A DNA stretch of 64,000 nt from Catenaria anguillulae PL171 (GCA_002102555.1 MCFL01000004.1:248001-312000), one strand, 5' to 3'; positions 39,201-52,891 are shown, counted from the stretch's first letter. Translations and numbers: made by a program. Notes: generated from the letters alone by a model not told the origin.

Positions 39201-39411
39201 AGGTTCTGTGTTTGCGTCTGCCGAAGAATTTTCGCGCATGATCGAGTCGACCGAGGGCTTGGACGAGGAAGGGGACGACGAGGCGTTTGGTGATGTGGTC
39301 ATGGCGAGCGAGACGGGTGCAAAGGGCAAGAAGCGCAAGCGAAATGCACCAGGCGGTGTGAGTCCGGGTGGCAAGAAGGGAGGACGGCCGCAGAAGCGTC
39401 GCCGTCGGTAA
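36282..39411 (+). CDS. MAK21: Ribosome biogenesis factor Mak21/Noc1 (CEBPZ family)
   Basis: Noc1 with Noc2 accompanies early pre-60S particles in the nucleolus. Three exons (36282-38444, 38522-39065, 39137-39411) give about 990 residues. The N-terminus carries W-H-E-I, L-L-x-G-T-D-L-L-K-D-E and K-F-like helices, then HEAT-type helices. The CBF/Mak21 domain contains H-H-P-F-F-P-V-R-V-Q-A-L, Y-Y-R-S-L-Y-S-T-L-L-D and F-A-I-G-A-L-W. The second exon starts F-F-H-Q-F-F and is followed by a very acidic stretch (D-E-D, D-D-D-E repeats). The end is strongly basic (K-K-K-K, K-R-K-R, K-R-R-R-R), a nucleolar-localisation type tail. No frame breaks. Confidence 0.9.
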
Positions 39412-39505
39412 GTTGCGTGGAGCACGTGGAGTTTGATTGTTGGGTTCTTGTCAAAATTTTCCATTTACATATGTATACAGACTTTGTTCATTTGCACAAA
39501 TGTAC

Positions 39506-39948
39506 TCAATTCTCCAATTCCTGTACAAACCCCTCGCTAGTCATACTTGTCGTCGACGTAATCAACTTGGACACATCGTACTCGCCCTTGCCAATGAATT
39601 CGTCCTTCTTGAATAAGTCTTTGTCAAAACATTCAACCTGGAGAATGCCGCCTGTCTGTTCGAGGTTGGGATCGTGAGCAATGAGTTCGAGCGTTTCGGC
39701 CAATGTTGGGTTGGTCCCGCCGCCCGACGTGGCCAGCGTGCGTCCGTATCCCTTGCTGAGGGTGAATTTGACATAAGAGTCTTGCGAAGTAAAGCGCTCG
39801 CAGTTATACAGGTTGTCGCCGTGAACTGTGAGAGACATGCCGAGTTGATGGTCAGTCAGTGCCGATCGGGCTCGTCCACGACCACGCAAGTGGGAATGGT
39901 GTTGACAAGAAACGGACGGCAGGCGATTTTGAGCGTTCCATAGGACAT
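39506..39948 (-). CDS. Single C2-domain protein, copy A
   Basis: Two exons (39948-39918 and 39825-39506) encode 116 residues that are essentially one C2 domain. It opens with G-T-L-K-I-A-C, then G-D-N-L-Y-N-C-E-R, D-S-Y-V-K-F-T-L, W/L-type strand N-P-T-L-A-E-T-L-E-L and V-E-C-F-D-K-D, and ends F-I-G-K-G-E-Y-D-V-S-K-L. The loop aspartates (F-D-K-D) that bind Ca2+ are at least partly present, so Ca2+-dependent lipid binding is plausible. The first exon codes only ten residues and the donor is the unusual GTCCGT. The same structure is seen in copy B at 40637-41315. Likely a small soluble membrane-binding protein. Confidence 0.72.
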
Positions 39949-40636
39949 CATAGTGAAATGTTATTTGCCGATGAACTGCTGACTGTTGATTGCGAACATG
40001 GACATGGACACAACTGCTGGTCATTCTCACTGTTTCTTATGATTGGAAGGCGTGGAAGGTGCAAGGAATGGAGAAAACGGTCCGTGCAACCCGCCGACAA
40101 GAGTATGAGTCAGGCTCAGTGACGCACTATGAGCGTCTGCTGTGTAGTGTCGCTCGCATCCGATCAAGGTGAGACACGCTGGATGGGACGAGACCACACA
40201 TCATCGTGCAGGGGCTCGTCGCTAATGCCTCGAGACCGGGACACACCGGCTCGCCTTGTGTGGGATAATTGACGAAGTTGCCAAGATTGCCGCTTTGCGT
40301 AGCCATGAATCTCCCGCCCATCCCTTGCAGCCGCCAACTTCTGGCGATCGAAAACTGACCGGGCATCGCAAGACTGTGATTCGACCGATTAATTCATTTA
40401 GGACGAGTGAATTGGGGGAACAGGTATGGCTATTCGATACTGTACTGCATCTCACTGGCATCATCATCGTTCGTCGCACATCCACTCAGAACTCTGACGC
40501 TTGCTGAACCACAGAAAACATCTTCTCAAGGGGTGTTAACTTCAAGTGATTGAAAAATTTACATTCAAGTGAAAAGAAAACGGCTTCATATGTACACACA
40601 CATGTCCTTCGAGTACGACCAGCAAACTTGCCGCCA
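39949..40636. other. Intergenic region between two C2 genes
   Basis: No gene is recognised. It holds the promoter of copy A and the 3' flank of copy B. Confidence 0.4.
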
Positions 40637-41315
40637 TCAGACAGGAATGACAAGAGGAACTGTCACCTTCTTGACTGCAGCCTTGAACACTGCCTTGACA
40701 TATGCGTCATATTCCTCCTACGTACCAACATGCAGAGGGGCAGAGTCAGCTCACCAATTCTCGTCCCATTCAAGCGCCACACGGTGCCAACATACCTGAG
40801 TCGCCAACGGAATCCATGTCACCTGCACCTTGACCTTGCCCGCATCCACCTCGCCGGCTCCCTCCTTATCTTTACTCTGCCTCGTCAGCTGCACCAACCC
40901 CTCGCTACTCGTGCTTGTCGTTGACAAGATAAGCTTGGACACATCAAACACGCCCTTGCCAATTAAATCGTCACGCTTCAAGAAATCATGGTCCCAACAC
41001 TCGACCTTGATGGTATCTTCGTTGCGCGAATGTTTCGGGTGCACCATGACCTCGACCGTTTCTGCCCACGTCACATTTGTGCCGCCGCCACGAAGAATGG
41101 ATGTGCGGGCAAATGCCGTGCCCAAGGTGAATTGTACATAGGGGTCTTGCGAAAAATACCGGTCGCAGTTGTAGAGGTTTTCGCCGCTGACTGTCAGAGT
41201 GCGCGAGACATGGTTGACAGTAACGGGTTGCCATTAGTCAGATGTATCAAACTGCAACAGAGGACGAAGGAAGGGGAAACGGACGGCAGGTGATTTTGAG
41301 TGAGCCCATGGACAT
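40637..41315 (-). CDS. Single C2-domain protein, copy B
   Basis: Three exons (41315-41285, 41190-40796, 40717-40637) encode 168 residues. The C2 fold is recognisable from G-S-L-K-I-T-C, G-E-N-L-Y-N-C-D-R, Q-D-P-Y-V-Q-F-T-L-G, N-V-T-W-A-E-T-V-E-V, V-E-C-W-D-H-D and D-L-I-G-K-G-V-F-D-V-S-K-L. Compared with copy A it has a longer C-terminus with V-Q-V-T-W-I-P and a third exon encoding an alternating K/V helix that ends V-P-L-V-I-P-V. The exon 1 and 2 structure, including the GTCCGT donor, is shared, so the pair is a tandem duplication. Membrane targeting is inferred from the fold. Confidence 0.75.
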
Positions 41316-42147
41316 GATGGTTGTTAGACGTGGTGATGCGTTGACTTGAGATGCTGGCGGATTGCAGAGTGCGTTCACGTAGGTATTGGCGACTGGTGGC
41401 ATTGTTTCTGGCGGGGGTACCTCGGACTTTTCAGTCTGACGAAGCATCGATTGAGGATGGGACAAGTGTGGGAACTGCGTTCAAGTGCGGCAAAGTGTGA
41501 ACGAGCCGCCACATGGCGGTGCAGGTTGCACCGCAACTGGTCCAGAAAAGAACTGCATTCGCTTCTCTTGAAGATCGAACCGCAACACTTCCGAAAGCGC
41601 GCAATGGCATTCTCGAAGTGTTGGTGACACCGTGAAAACCAACCAGCTAGGTAGCCACTACCTACCACCAAACTACCGTGGGCTGAATGTCCAGTCAATG
41701 GCAGTGTCGACTTGGTAACCTGGCAACACGCTACCACATTTCCCTTGTTGGCTTCGTGGCACAAGGCTCATCGCATCATCCGACTTTGGCTGGCAGTTGT
41801 GCACGGTGAATCCCCCAATTAGCGCTGGTGCTCGAAGAATGCACCTACACTCTGGATACAACGGACGGCTCGACATTTCAAGAGTAGCTTTGTATATCAT
41901 TCAGAATCAAGTTTGCATGAACAAGACACAAACAACGTAAATGGAAAGGAAATTGAAGATGCGGACAGTGCTGACCAAGAAAGCAAAATAAAGAAAATAG
42001 AACAACAACGATGAAGCAGCAAAGCGGGAACGAAGGCGTGACGGCAAGACCTCATTTCGAGGCCCCATGCCTGGCCGCCTCGCACCCTAACCAACGACAA
42101 ACAACAAGAAAACAGAGCGGAGGAAGCGTGCGGTGGACGAAATGAAT
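41316..42147. other. Intergenic region
   Basis: No gene is recognised in these 832 bases between the C2 gene start and the Rab11 3' end. The short open frames have no coding character. Confidence 0.4.
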
Positions 42148-43971
<1,824 letters not shown>

Positions 43972-45941
43972 TTACCACACATACGGCACCAACTTGTACG
44001 GCACCTCACGGCAATACTGCTCCCAGTACTTTCCATACTTGCCACGGCAGCGTGCATCGTCGCGGTAAATGCGTCCCACCAACAGAATCTACATGCAACC
44101 CACACGCAAGCAAGCAAGTCAATCACTGACGATTCGAGTCCATACAGCATAACCAAGAAAGAGCAACGTACCGTCATGAAAACAATGTAAAAGTAAGGCG
44201 TCAAATGCTCCATGCCACACGCCAAACACATGGCCGACGAAAGCAACAAGTCGCCCAAGTAATTGGCATGCCTGGCCAAGCCCCACCATCCGCTCGTCAG
44301 CAAAATGGAATGATGCTCCTTGCCGTCCGACGTGGTGTACTTGGGCCGAATCATGGTGGGCGCCTTGCCCCAGATCTTGCACTTGCCGTCGGTTCGGCGC
44401 ACCAGATCTTTTTGGTTGTTGACTTGGCGAAAGATGTAGTAGCCGGCAGCGCCTAGAGTACCAACGGCGAGCGCCGCGGGCGTCGACAGTTGGACCGGGT
44501 TGACGGCAAGGTAGTGTCCTTGCAGCGTGTACATGAAGGGCAGCCACACAGAGTCGCCCCAAGCCAGGTAGAAGCCAAAGTGGTCGTGGCAAATGTCTGA
44601 ATAACAAATGAATGTCGGTAAAGCGCGCAATAGGTGAGTGAAGCAACGCGTCCAAGTCTGTGTCAAAAGAAAAGGAGACAAGTCCTACCGATAGTGCGAA
44701 GATACTACAGCAACAAAGGACGCAGCAATCAGTCACGGGACTCTGGGCAGCTCACTTGAAGAGTAAAAACGCACCCAGTCCTCCCAGTAGAAAAAGTCAA
44801 GCACATAGGTCGCGTGCAACAAGTTGACGAGAATCATCGAATTGGTCACCATGCCATGCTTGACGTATTGCTGCACGGCAAACGAGTAGGAAATCAAGGT
44901 CCACGCAACAATGCCGGGGCGGCCATTGTGGAACAGCTTGAAGTCAAACCACTCGCCAATGCGCGGGTTGAACTCGATACTATGTGAAACATGTGCAAAC
45001 GGTCAGTCGCCATCCCTCTACGCATGAAATAAAAAAGAAGAACAGCGACAGCGTACCCCATGTACAAGTCGTAAATCCACGAATTGGAAAACTTGCGATC
45101 CTCGGCATGTGTCGGGAACCAATGCGCCTTGACAAACGAAAACGCGGTCAACAAGTACCCGTAAATGTTGGCTGCAATGTACAGTCCCTGGAACCGGTCG
45201 GCAATCACGGCGCCCGAAAACAGCGGCACCACGGTGGACAAGCCCACAAACAGCGCATGGGTGACAACCCAAGCAAGCAACCCATTGACCTTGTACTTGA
45301 GCACGTGTCCCGCGGGCGTCTGCTGGCCAAACCCAATAGGCCCAGGCAACAGCATGTACAGGGCGGCTTGGAACGCGATCCAGGCCGCGCACAGGGCCGT
45401 GGTTTCGAGCGAGAACGTGGGCAGCGTCGACCAGATGCGGTCCGCTGTGGACAAGGTCAAAAAGTTGGGGACAGATTGGGGTACGGCCCAGGCGGGTGGC
45501 GAGGCCAGGAACCAGCCGAGGGCAGGCGCCGTGAGGGCGCCGCCAAAGCGGTCGATGGCGATTTGGAAGTAGCCGACCATGGCGGGGCAGATGCCCATGA
45601 TCAGGGCAGAGATGGCAATGGTGACCGAGTCGACATCTACATTTGATACCATGACATGAAGAAGCACGATTTTGCCGCCAAGAGATATGCGATCAGTTTC
45701 ATGACTTGAACGCGTCACCCTGTAATCGCAGAGGTCGCAGCTGCGAGACAGGCCAAGCGAGAGAAAAATGTTACGCACCACGCGAACGGCCCCAGGTCTT
45801 GCCCGTTTGTGCCGTGACAGCGACCGACTTGACGGCGGCTGTGGTCGTCGCGCCCTGCGGCTTTTGTGGCGACGCCTTGTTGGCGAGGTCGGCGAGCGCC
45901 GTGCCCGAGTCAAGCTTGTTGGATGTTGGCGGCGGGGTCAT
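43972..45941 (-). CDS. DHCR7: 7-dehydrocholesterol reductase-type sterol reductase
   Basis: Six exons (45941-45779, 45636-45057, 44979-44775, 44704-44689, 44596-44172, 44088-43972) give 501 residues, close to animal DHCR7. The multi-pass membrane core has [26 protein letters not shown] and G-I-E-F-N-P-R-I-G. The C-terminal half has [37 protein letters not shown] and A-R-H-x-N-Y-L-G-D (NADPH and sterol site). The Q-K-D-L-[VF]-R-R-T-D-G-[KR]-C and D-I-C-H-D-H-F-G blocks match DHCR7 better than Erg24 or Erg4. It should reduce the sterol C7-C8 double bond at the ER. One exon is only 16 bases. No frame breaks. Confidence 0.87.
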
Positions 45942-46952
45942 TGTGATGTATTGTGTCGCTGGGCCTGCTGGGGTTCGGTATGGTATAGAATGGCATTGTC
46001 GCCCCAAAGAGACAGAGACAGAGAGAGGATTATGTGTGCGCCCCCTTTTCCCTTGGCGCTGATCAATCGTGTTGGGCAACACTTAGGCGACGCTTGTCGG
46101 CTTGTCGCGCAGCAAACGCGCAGCGTATTCTCGCAGGTATGAACACTTCCGTCGGATCTTGCAAGCTGCCCATCGCCTTTGCTTCGTGACCTCATGCACA
46201 GGGCGGCTTACGACGGCAACCGGCCTGAATCGATCGGCTTGCCCCACTTCTATGATTTGCTTTATGTACTTTGCCTTGGCTGGGGCTGGAGCTCCGACGT
46301 GCGTGCGGCAAGGGTTCTGCAGTAACCAATCACGTGAGCTCATCCCTTGGACCCAAACTCAAACGTGCACCGTCAAGAACAAAACCACCTCCCAACTCGC
46401 CCTTGCACCCAATGTCGGACTTACCCGCTGCGAGGCCAGGTCCCATGCGGATTTTTGGTTGCAGGCGCTGTCGCGCCCTCGTGGTCCAAATAGCCTCCGG
46501 CAGACGATATGAGCGCCAAGTGTTTTCCGTTGCTTTGGACAGCTATACGGCCTTGGTCGCTTTCCTTAAACACCTTGCCGGACTTACTGCTCCTGTTTTC
46601 GGTGAGGTGTGCCGGAAAGTTACATTCCCTCGGTATAGACGAAAAGATGTTGCTGCTTTGTTTTCGTGCAAGGGTTCCGCTGATGAAAATTGTAAATCCA
46701 AACGTATTAGCTCTAACTGAACTACTATGTTGACACATTTACCACGGTTTCTGAGGAACCCTCTTTTCATTCTTCCTCCCTCTGTTCATGTACTAACAGT
46801 GGGGATACGAGTGAAATCTTGCTATTTTCATGCCTCTACGCAAACCTCTGTTTCGACACAGGCATCCCAATGACCAAATTGCCCCACACTGATGCCACAT
46901 GATGCACACTGATGCCTCCCTCATATTGTATCAACCCGACGTCGCCATCGCA
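45942..46952. other. Intergenic region, about 1 kb
   Basis: Upstream region of the sterol reductase and 3' flank of the RING-like gene. Several short open frames exist on both strands, but none has a start context, motif or composition that supports a gene. Confidence 0.4.
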
Positions 46953-47198
46953 TCACTTGACAACACGCTTGACATCGCCAAACATCTGATGGCACGTCCG
47001 ACACTTTCCGCCCGTCCCTTGTTTCATGGCGCACTTGCGACACAGCGTCGGGCACCCACATGACGACCCGCCGTATTCGATGGAAAACTTGTGGCACACA
47101 AGGCATTGTGGGTCGTCTGCAGCCGTGGCGGACGCGAGAGTCGCGTCGGTCGCCGACGTGGCAGGCGTCGAAGTGGAAGGTGGTGGGTTGGTTGACAT
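46953..47198 (-). CDS. Small RING-like zinc-binding protein
   Basis: A single exon encodes 81 residues. The first 30 are S/T/A/P-rich and probably disordered. The rest contains eight cysteines at about residues 32, 35, 47, 49, 53, 56, 66 and 69, spaced C-x2-C, C-x-C, C-x2-C and C-x2-C, enough for two zinc ions in a RING-like cross-brace. No histidine sits in the usual C3HC4 position, so an all-cysteine RING variant or a FYVE/PHD-like knuckle is also possible. A ubiquitin-ligase adaptor role is conceivable but unproven. The start was chosen as the first ATG of an open frame giving a plausible compact protein. Confidence 0.6.
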   Translation of the reverse strand: MSTNPPPSTSTPATSATDATLASATAADDPQCLVCHKFSIEYGGSSCGCPTLCRKCAMKQGTGGKCRTCHQMFGDVKRVVK

Positions 47199-47706
47199 TG
47201 TTGCTTGGGGATTTGAGGTTTGAATCAGATGTTTTGGGTTCCGTCATACATTGCATTGAATAGTTCGCCAATTTGGGCCTCGAGAGAGAAGAGGGCAAGG
47301 GTGTTGCTCAAAACTCAATCTCGACGCGACACAACCAACACAGCCTCACCATGTGGCAACCGCGGCGAAAAGGAGAAAGCTCTCCTTGCCTAAATGTGTT
47401 GAGCTTTTGCGTACAAGATTGAAACAAGTGACGAGGATAACCGACGGGCAAAGAGGAGGAATCGATGAGACACGAAGTTGGACGAAAATGAAAACGAGAT
47501 ATGATAACACACATGAGGGGGTAGCGGGATACTGACTTAGATGGGGTAGGTTGGGATTCGGGATTGGAGGAATACAGGGTGGGTAGGGAGGGTGGAATAA
47601 TAGGGAACTCGAGGTGGATGTGGGAATGATGACGATAATGTCAAAGAAAAGCAATCGGAAACAAAAAAAAAATGAAAGAACGAAAAGGAACTAAATACCA
47701 GCAAAA
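47199..47706. other. Intergenic region
   Basis: Upstream of the RING-like gene and downstream of the Slo-type channel. No gene is seen. Confidence 0.4.
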
Positions 47707-50700
47707 TCATGCACCGCCAGCCGGACCCTCCGCGCTCACATTGGCCTGTTGACCGTCGCCAGGGCAATCCGCCAGCGACGAGGCCGTCAAGTCCTCTTTC
47801 AGATTTTGGCGGCCGCAACACATACACCATGTCGTTCACGTACAACACCACATCTGGATGCGGGCCCGTGTACACAAACGGGCGCGCGTTGCCCAGCTCC
47901 GAGTTTGGTGCGCGGTACAGACCAAGCGCGACGACATGGCGGTGTAGACAAAAGTCGATAAAGAGGTCCTTGAATGGACGGCCCTGGTGATTTCGCGTGG
48001 ATGGTGTCAGCCTGGTGGTCACGGAGATGTTGGAGCGAACGAGAGAAAGCAACGCACCGCATAGGCAACGGGAACAGGCTCCGTGTAGAGAGAACTGGGT
48101 TTGAGCCCAGCGACTCGTCCAGCTCGAGATCGTGCCGGCGGCGAATACCAGAAAACAGACGCACAATTTCCAAAACGGTTGGGTTGAAAAAGTGAGAGAT
48201 CAAGATTGTGTTCTTGCGTTTCGCAAAAAAGACATCAATTAGCAACTCGATCCACTCGGAAAGGAGCAGAGCAACGTACAAGCATCTCGGCAACAAATGC
48301 CTCGCCACTCGCAAACTGGGAATCGAAAAACATTTGCGCCCTTTTGGCGGTGGTGGGTATCCAATGTGATGCCCAAGTGCCCTTCGGTACGTAGGCCATT
48401 GTTTGCAAGCCGAGACCCTTGATCTTGCTCTTGCTGGTGCGTTGGCAACTCGGTACCGGGAGAGGAACGCGCTTGCGTCTAGTCTTGCGCCGCGCATATG
48501 TCCGTGCTCGGCCATGATGTCGTTGAGCGATAATGAAGAGTGCGACGTAGCGGCACCCAGCGGGGTTTGCGTCATGAGTGGGACGGGCGGTGGGGTACTG
48601 GGAGAGGTGTCAATGTATCGGACAACACGAGACGTGTGCGGCGTCGGGATGGCAACGGCGGCGGTGAGCGCAATTGGCAAGGAGTTGAACGGTGCGATGT
48701 TGTGCTAGATGAAACCAGCTGAGAGCGCGACGGCGGAGATGACTGCCGCCCACCGCTGCTAGGTGAATCTGACGTCAAACCACTCGCCGAACTCGACAAT
48801 CGAGAGGAAGAACTCGTCATGCTCCGCGAAGACGTGGGAGACTTGGACTCTGTAACGCGCTCTGGCGAAGCGGCTCTTGGCATTGTCGATAAAATGAACG
48901 GCAATTTTGGCTTCCTTCCGTGCACGCGCTCTTGGGCACCATGTCGCCATGCCCATCATCTTGTTGTTGTTGCTGCTGCGACATTTGGTGCACGCGAGTC
49001 ACTGGCCGTGTCGTCGCCCAACTCTGAGTCCGTGACCGCAAGAGCACCGAGGTCGACCGTGGCGTTGCCGTGCCACTTGCAGGCAAACTCGACGACTCGC
49101 CCGCACTACCGCCGGAAGCATAGCTTGGCGCCAAAAACTTGATGGATGACGCGGTATTCAGCTCAACCACCGTCACCCGATGCGCACGCCCTTGCCATCT
49201 TGGCCGTCGACCTCCGCGCCCATCCTCAGCTCACGCGCACGCCCACGCGCCGCCGTCTTTGTCACCATGTGCCTCGTCAAGATCGCGTCAAGATCCGCAA
49301 AATCATCCACTTCAGTCTGCCACCCTATGCCAGCGCCGCCGTCGTCACGCTCGCTCGACCCGCCCATGATCACCACACGCTCTGCCGCACTCAACCCGGC
49401 CCGGTTCAAATCCACGGGGGACCGGGGATCCGCGTGCAAGTAATAGACAAAAGGAAATGCAGCAAGTGCGCGAAACTCGTCGGGCGACGGCAACGACGAA
49501 GAGAGAAACAGGATGGGCTTGAGATCTGCGCGTGGAATGTGTGCCGAGCGCAGTGTGCACAAAAACCGAAACAGGTTCCATCGGGACGTGATGACAAGTG
49601 TGTGGTCTTGGAATGCTGGGTAAAGGTCGTCGCAATCGTCGACAGAGTGCAGGGTGGACGGCGTCAATCGAGTCGGGCGGGGTGGCGAGGACGTGGCAGA
49701 TGGGCGTGTTGCTGGGGTCGACCGAGTTGGGCGGGGCGGGCGGGTATCCAATGTAGATCGAGTCCGAGTCGAGGTGGTGCTGCGACAATGAGGTGGCCGT
49801 GGGCGCGGGCGAAGTTTGACTGGTTGGGGGCACATGCGCGCATGGTTTGGTGAACGCTGGATCAAAAAAGTTGTCCTCGCCTTCAAGCGACCGCTCAAAC
49901 GCCTCGGGCGTCTATACATGGAGGGAATGCATGACCAAGTCAGTGCATTTATCGAGCTGTTCGCATTCACCCAAGAAAACCTCGGCTTCACGTACCAGCT
50001 TTTGAATCAACTCCAACTCGCGAATCCCCTGCGCAAGCGTCACAATTTCCTCGGTTCCACAAAACACGTAGGCAGCTCCCGGATTCAAAACCACGTGATA
50101 ATCCACCGTCTCAAACTCACCCTCTGCCTCAACCTGCACCACAGGCACCCTCACGGCAATCGCGACGACCTGAAACTCACGAAACAAGTAAGCACACACG
50201 CTCGCAAACCTGCGTCCCAAAAACACGCCGGGCACGGGCACATTGTACAACTCGTGGCCCAGGCCATCCCATACTGTGCGAGCCACGGGCTCGCATACGC
50301 TTCGAGCGGCTTGGCATCATTGACCAGATTGGTCACGAGCGTGGCGGCGCCAGGGTGCAAGCAAGCAACGGCTAGCAGTGCTTGGCGCAGGTCTTCGGCA
50401 CACACGACGGCCGTGGCGTGGCCCAGGTGGAACCGCGAGTACTCTGGGCGGTGGTGGAACACGTACAGTTCGACGTGCGGAGCGTATTGTGCAATGGACC
50501 AGACGCGCAGCACGCTGCGTTCGTCATCCGAAGCGAGGTTGGAGGAAAGCACAAACACGGCCAGGGCTGAGCGGACTTGGGCGCGGGACAGGTCAGAATC
50601 GTTGAGTGGCGAGCCCTTGATAAAGTGGACGCGCTCGTTGCTTAAGTTGGTTGTGAGCAGACAAATCATACAAACGATCAAAATTGAGGAGGGTGAGCGT

Positions 50701-51869
50701 ACTACAGTGGGGCATTGATTATGTTCTTGACATCGGCCGTGGGCGAATGGCGGCTAAAGAGGACAATCCGTACGGGATGGCGGTTTCCTGGCAACCGTCA
50801 AGGTCAATCTTGATTCAACTGCAAGATGCCTGCCCACGCAGCACCACGGCAGCTTTGAAAAACGTACATTGGAAAAGAATGCGTGGATAATGGACGCAAC
50901 AAACGGCGCGCGATCAAACCTGCCGACCAGCACGACATGCGGCGTATGCGATACATGATACGCCCCACCACCGGCCTTCCTGGCCTTGTGCGTCTCGAGC
51001 ACGGACCCAACAAGCGACGGAATCGCAACAAACGCCACGGCAATGCCAATCATGACGACCAACCGGCCCAAGTCCGTATCTGGGGTGATATCGCCATACC
51101 CAACGGTCGTCAAGCTGACCACGCTAAAGTACAACACCTGGACCACTTGGTACGTCTTGTTGCCAATGACAAGCTCAACGTACTGGAACGAGCACGCAAT
51201 CACGTACAGAATGCACAAAAGGGTTGCAATTTGTACGACCATGCGTTCGCGGAGAGCGTCGGCGGGAATGACGACTTCGGCCACCTCCATGCGGATGTGA
51301 ATGAGCCGGCGCAGGCGTGGAATGACGACAATGGACCGTAAAAAGTAGGGGAAGAAGAGATACTGACCATGCTCGAGCGGCATGGAGACGATCGCAGGGA
51401 CCATGGTCAGCAGGTCCACAATGCCCAGCGGATTCAGGAACAAGCTGCGCATGGGCGACTCGGAAAAGTAGGTGCGGGCGACGAGCGAGGCCAAGTTGAA
51501 CATGGACAAGCTCACGACAACCTCCCACAACCACCTGGCCCTCGGCTGCCACAACCACGTTGGTTTCAGATCCAGCGTCTTGAACTGCGGAAAGTCCTCG
51601 ACCGACTGGCCCATTTCGATGCAATACAGCACAACGAGCGTCATGTCCACAAGCACTTCGGCCAAAATCAGCACGGCCTTGAGGATCTTGCTGGTGCGCA
51701 TGCGCTCGAGGACCTTGCGTCGCGGATTGCGCACGAGTTTCTCGGTGAGCGACGTGTCGAGTTTGCGGCGGTGTGCGCGGTGATGCTCGTACGTCAGGCG
51801 CGCCGTGTTGTACCCCGAGTACCGGTGGGCCGAGCCCAGCATTTTGGCGGCGAGCGTCCGTGCTTGCAT
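47707..51869 (-). CDS. Slo-family K+ channel with RCK domains, frame-disrupted
   Basis: The first large exon (51869 downwards) encodes six membrane segments with an S4-like L-R-R-L-I-H-I-R stretch and the K+ filter T-T-V-G-Y-G-D near 51,100. After S6, H-V-V-L-V-G-R-F opens the first RCK domain. Later exons give F-I-K-G-S-P-L, L-R-V-W-S-I-A-Q-Y-A-P, V-V-C-A-E-D-L, H-E-L-Y-N-V-P-V-P, H-V-V-L-N-P-G-A, a second RCK with V-Y-Y-L-H-A-D and L-N-R-A-G-L, V-E-L-N-T-A-S-S-I-K-F-L, F-F-N-P-T-V-L-E-I and V-V-A-L-G-L-Y-R. This order fits Slo channels, closer to Slo2/KCNT than to BK because no acidic Ca2+ bowl is evident. Frame breaks occur near 50280, 49640 and 49170. A TAG at 49912 can be the end of a 69-base intron. 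The N-terminus is uncertain: the frame is open above 51869, and a candidate first exon reaches 52300. Confidence 0.72.
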
Positions 51870-52300
51870 GTGGAGCGACGTGGCCGACAGCCGATGGGCA
51901 GACAGTTTGGCACTGCTCGTGTCCGAGAGTCCAACCAGGTCGGGTTGTTGGCGACCGTGGCCGACGAGCGTGGTTGCGCCGGTCGAGGATCGCGAATGGC
52001 GAGATGGCCATGAGTAGTGCGGGGCCGTAAAGATAATGATGTGAAGAACAGCCCGGCCTGCGGGACGGCAGCAGCTTCGGCGGTTGCATGGTTTACATGA
52101 TCTTGGTGTCCTTGGCGGTGATCCAACTGGTCTTGGTGGTCATGAAGGACGTGGAGAGGAATGTCGCTGGCACTGGCACTCGCCCCGGCGGGAACGGAAA
52201 CAAGTCGGCCGTGCTGGTTGTGCTGTTGGCTCGAGTCGGTGGGGTTGGCAGCCCGATCTGGCATCTCTGCTGTCTTTGGATTCACAAACAAACGGCGCAA

Positions 52301-52891
52301 GTCAAGTCAGACTCGACAGTGTTCGCAGAGTCCGCAGATTTGCACTTACACTCGGCGAGGATAAGTCTGGATTGCTTGCGGTTGGGATACTTATGTACAG
52401 TATATCTTTGCGTCTGTGTTGCACTCGGTCTTGAGCTGGTGCATTATTGCATTGAAAATATGTACATCTTCTTTTCCTTCGCGCTGATTGATCTCACCAG
52501 TTGCCGATTAGTGTACCACTGGAAGCCTTGCTAAGCATCATTTTTCCATATACCAGCAGAGCCACGGCCTCTCTAATGTTACTAAAGACGCAGTGCCTAC
52601 CGACTTGACGCTCTCACCGTTCTCAGTGCGTCGGAATGCTTGTCTGCAGCCTGAGACGTCTGTCGCCTCACGTTCCCTCGTTGTACCTTTGCTCTTGAGA
52701 CGCGACAGCCATGCAAGAAGCTGGCACAAGACAGCTTGACGGAATTGGCCGATTCATACAGAGAGCGAGCAAGCCCAATCCGAATCCAACCATGGGTACA
52801 TACATTGCCATCCCCAGCGATACAGAAACCACACGTGGCCCCATTAGAGCGGCAAACAATCACAGCTGCACCAGTCTCGCCAGGGACTCCT
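52301..52891. other. Intergenic region
   Basis: 5' flank of the channel gene and 3' flank of the hydrolase gene. No gene is seen; A/T-rich sequence lies at 52380-52480. Confidence 0.4.

Noticed and set aside
45942-46952. Several 70-150 codon open frames in the sterol reductase upstream region
   Set aside because: Composition is not protein-like, frames overlap on both strands, and no start or domain supports them.
49912-49914. In-frame TAG as a nonsense mutation in the Slo-type channel
   Set aside because: A 69-base intron from a GTTTTC donor to this TAG keeps the frame, so a splice acceptor is at least as likely.
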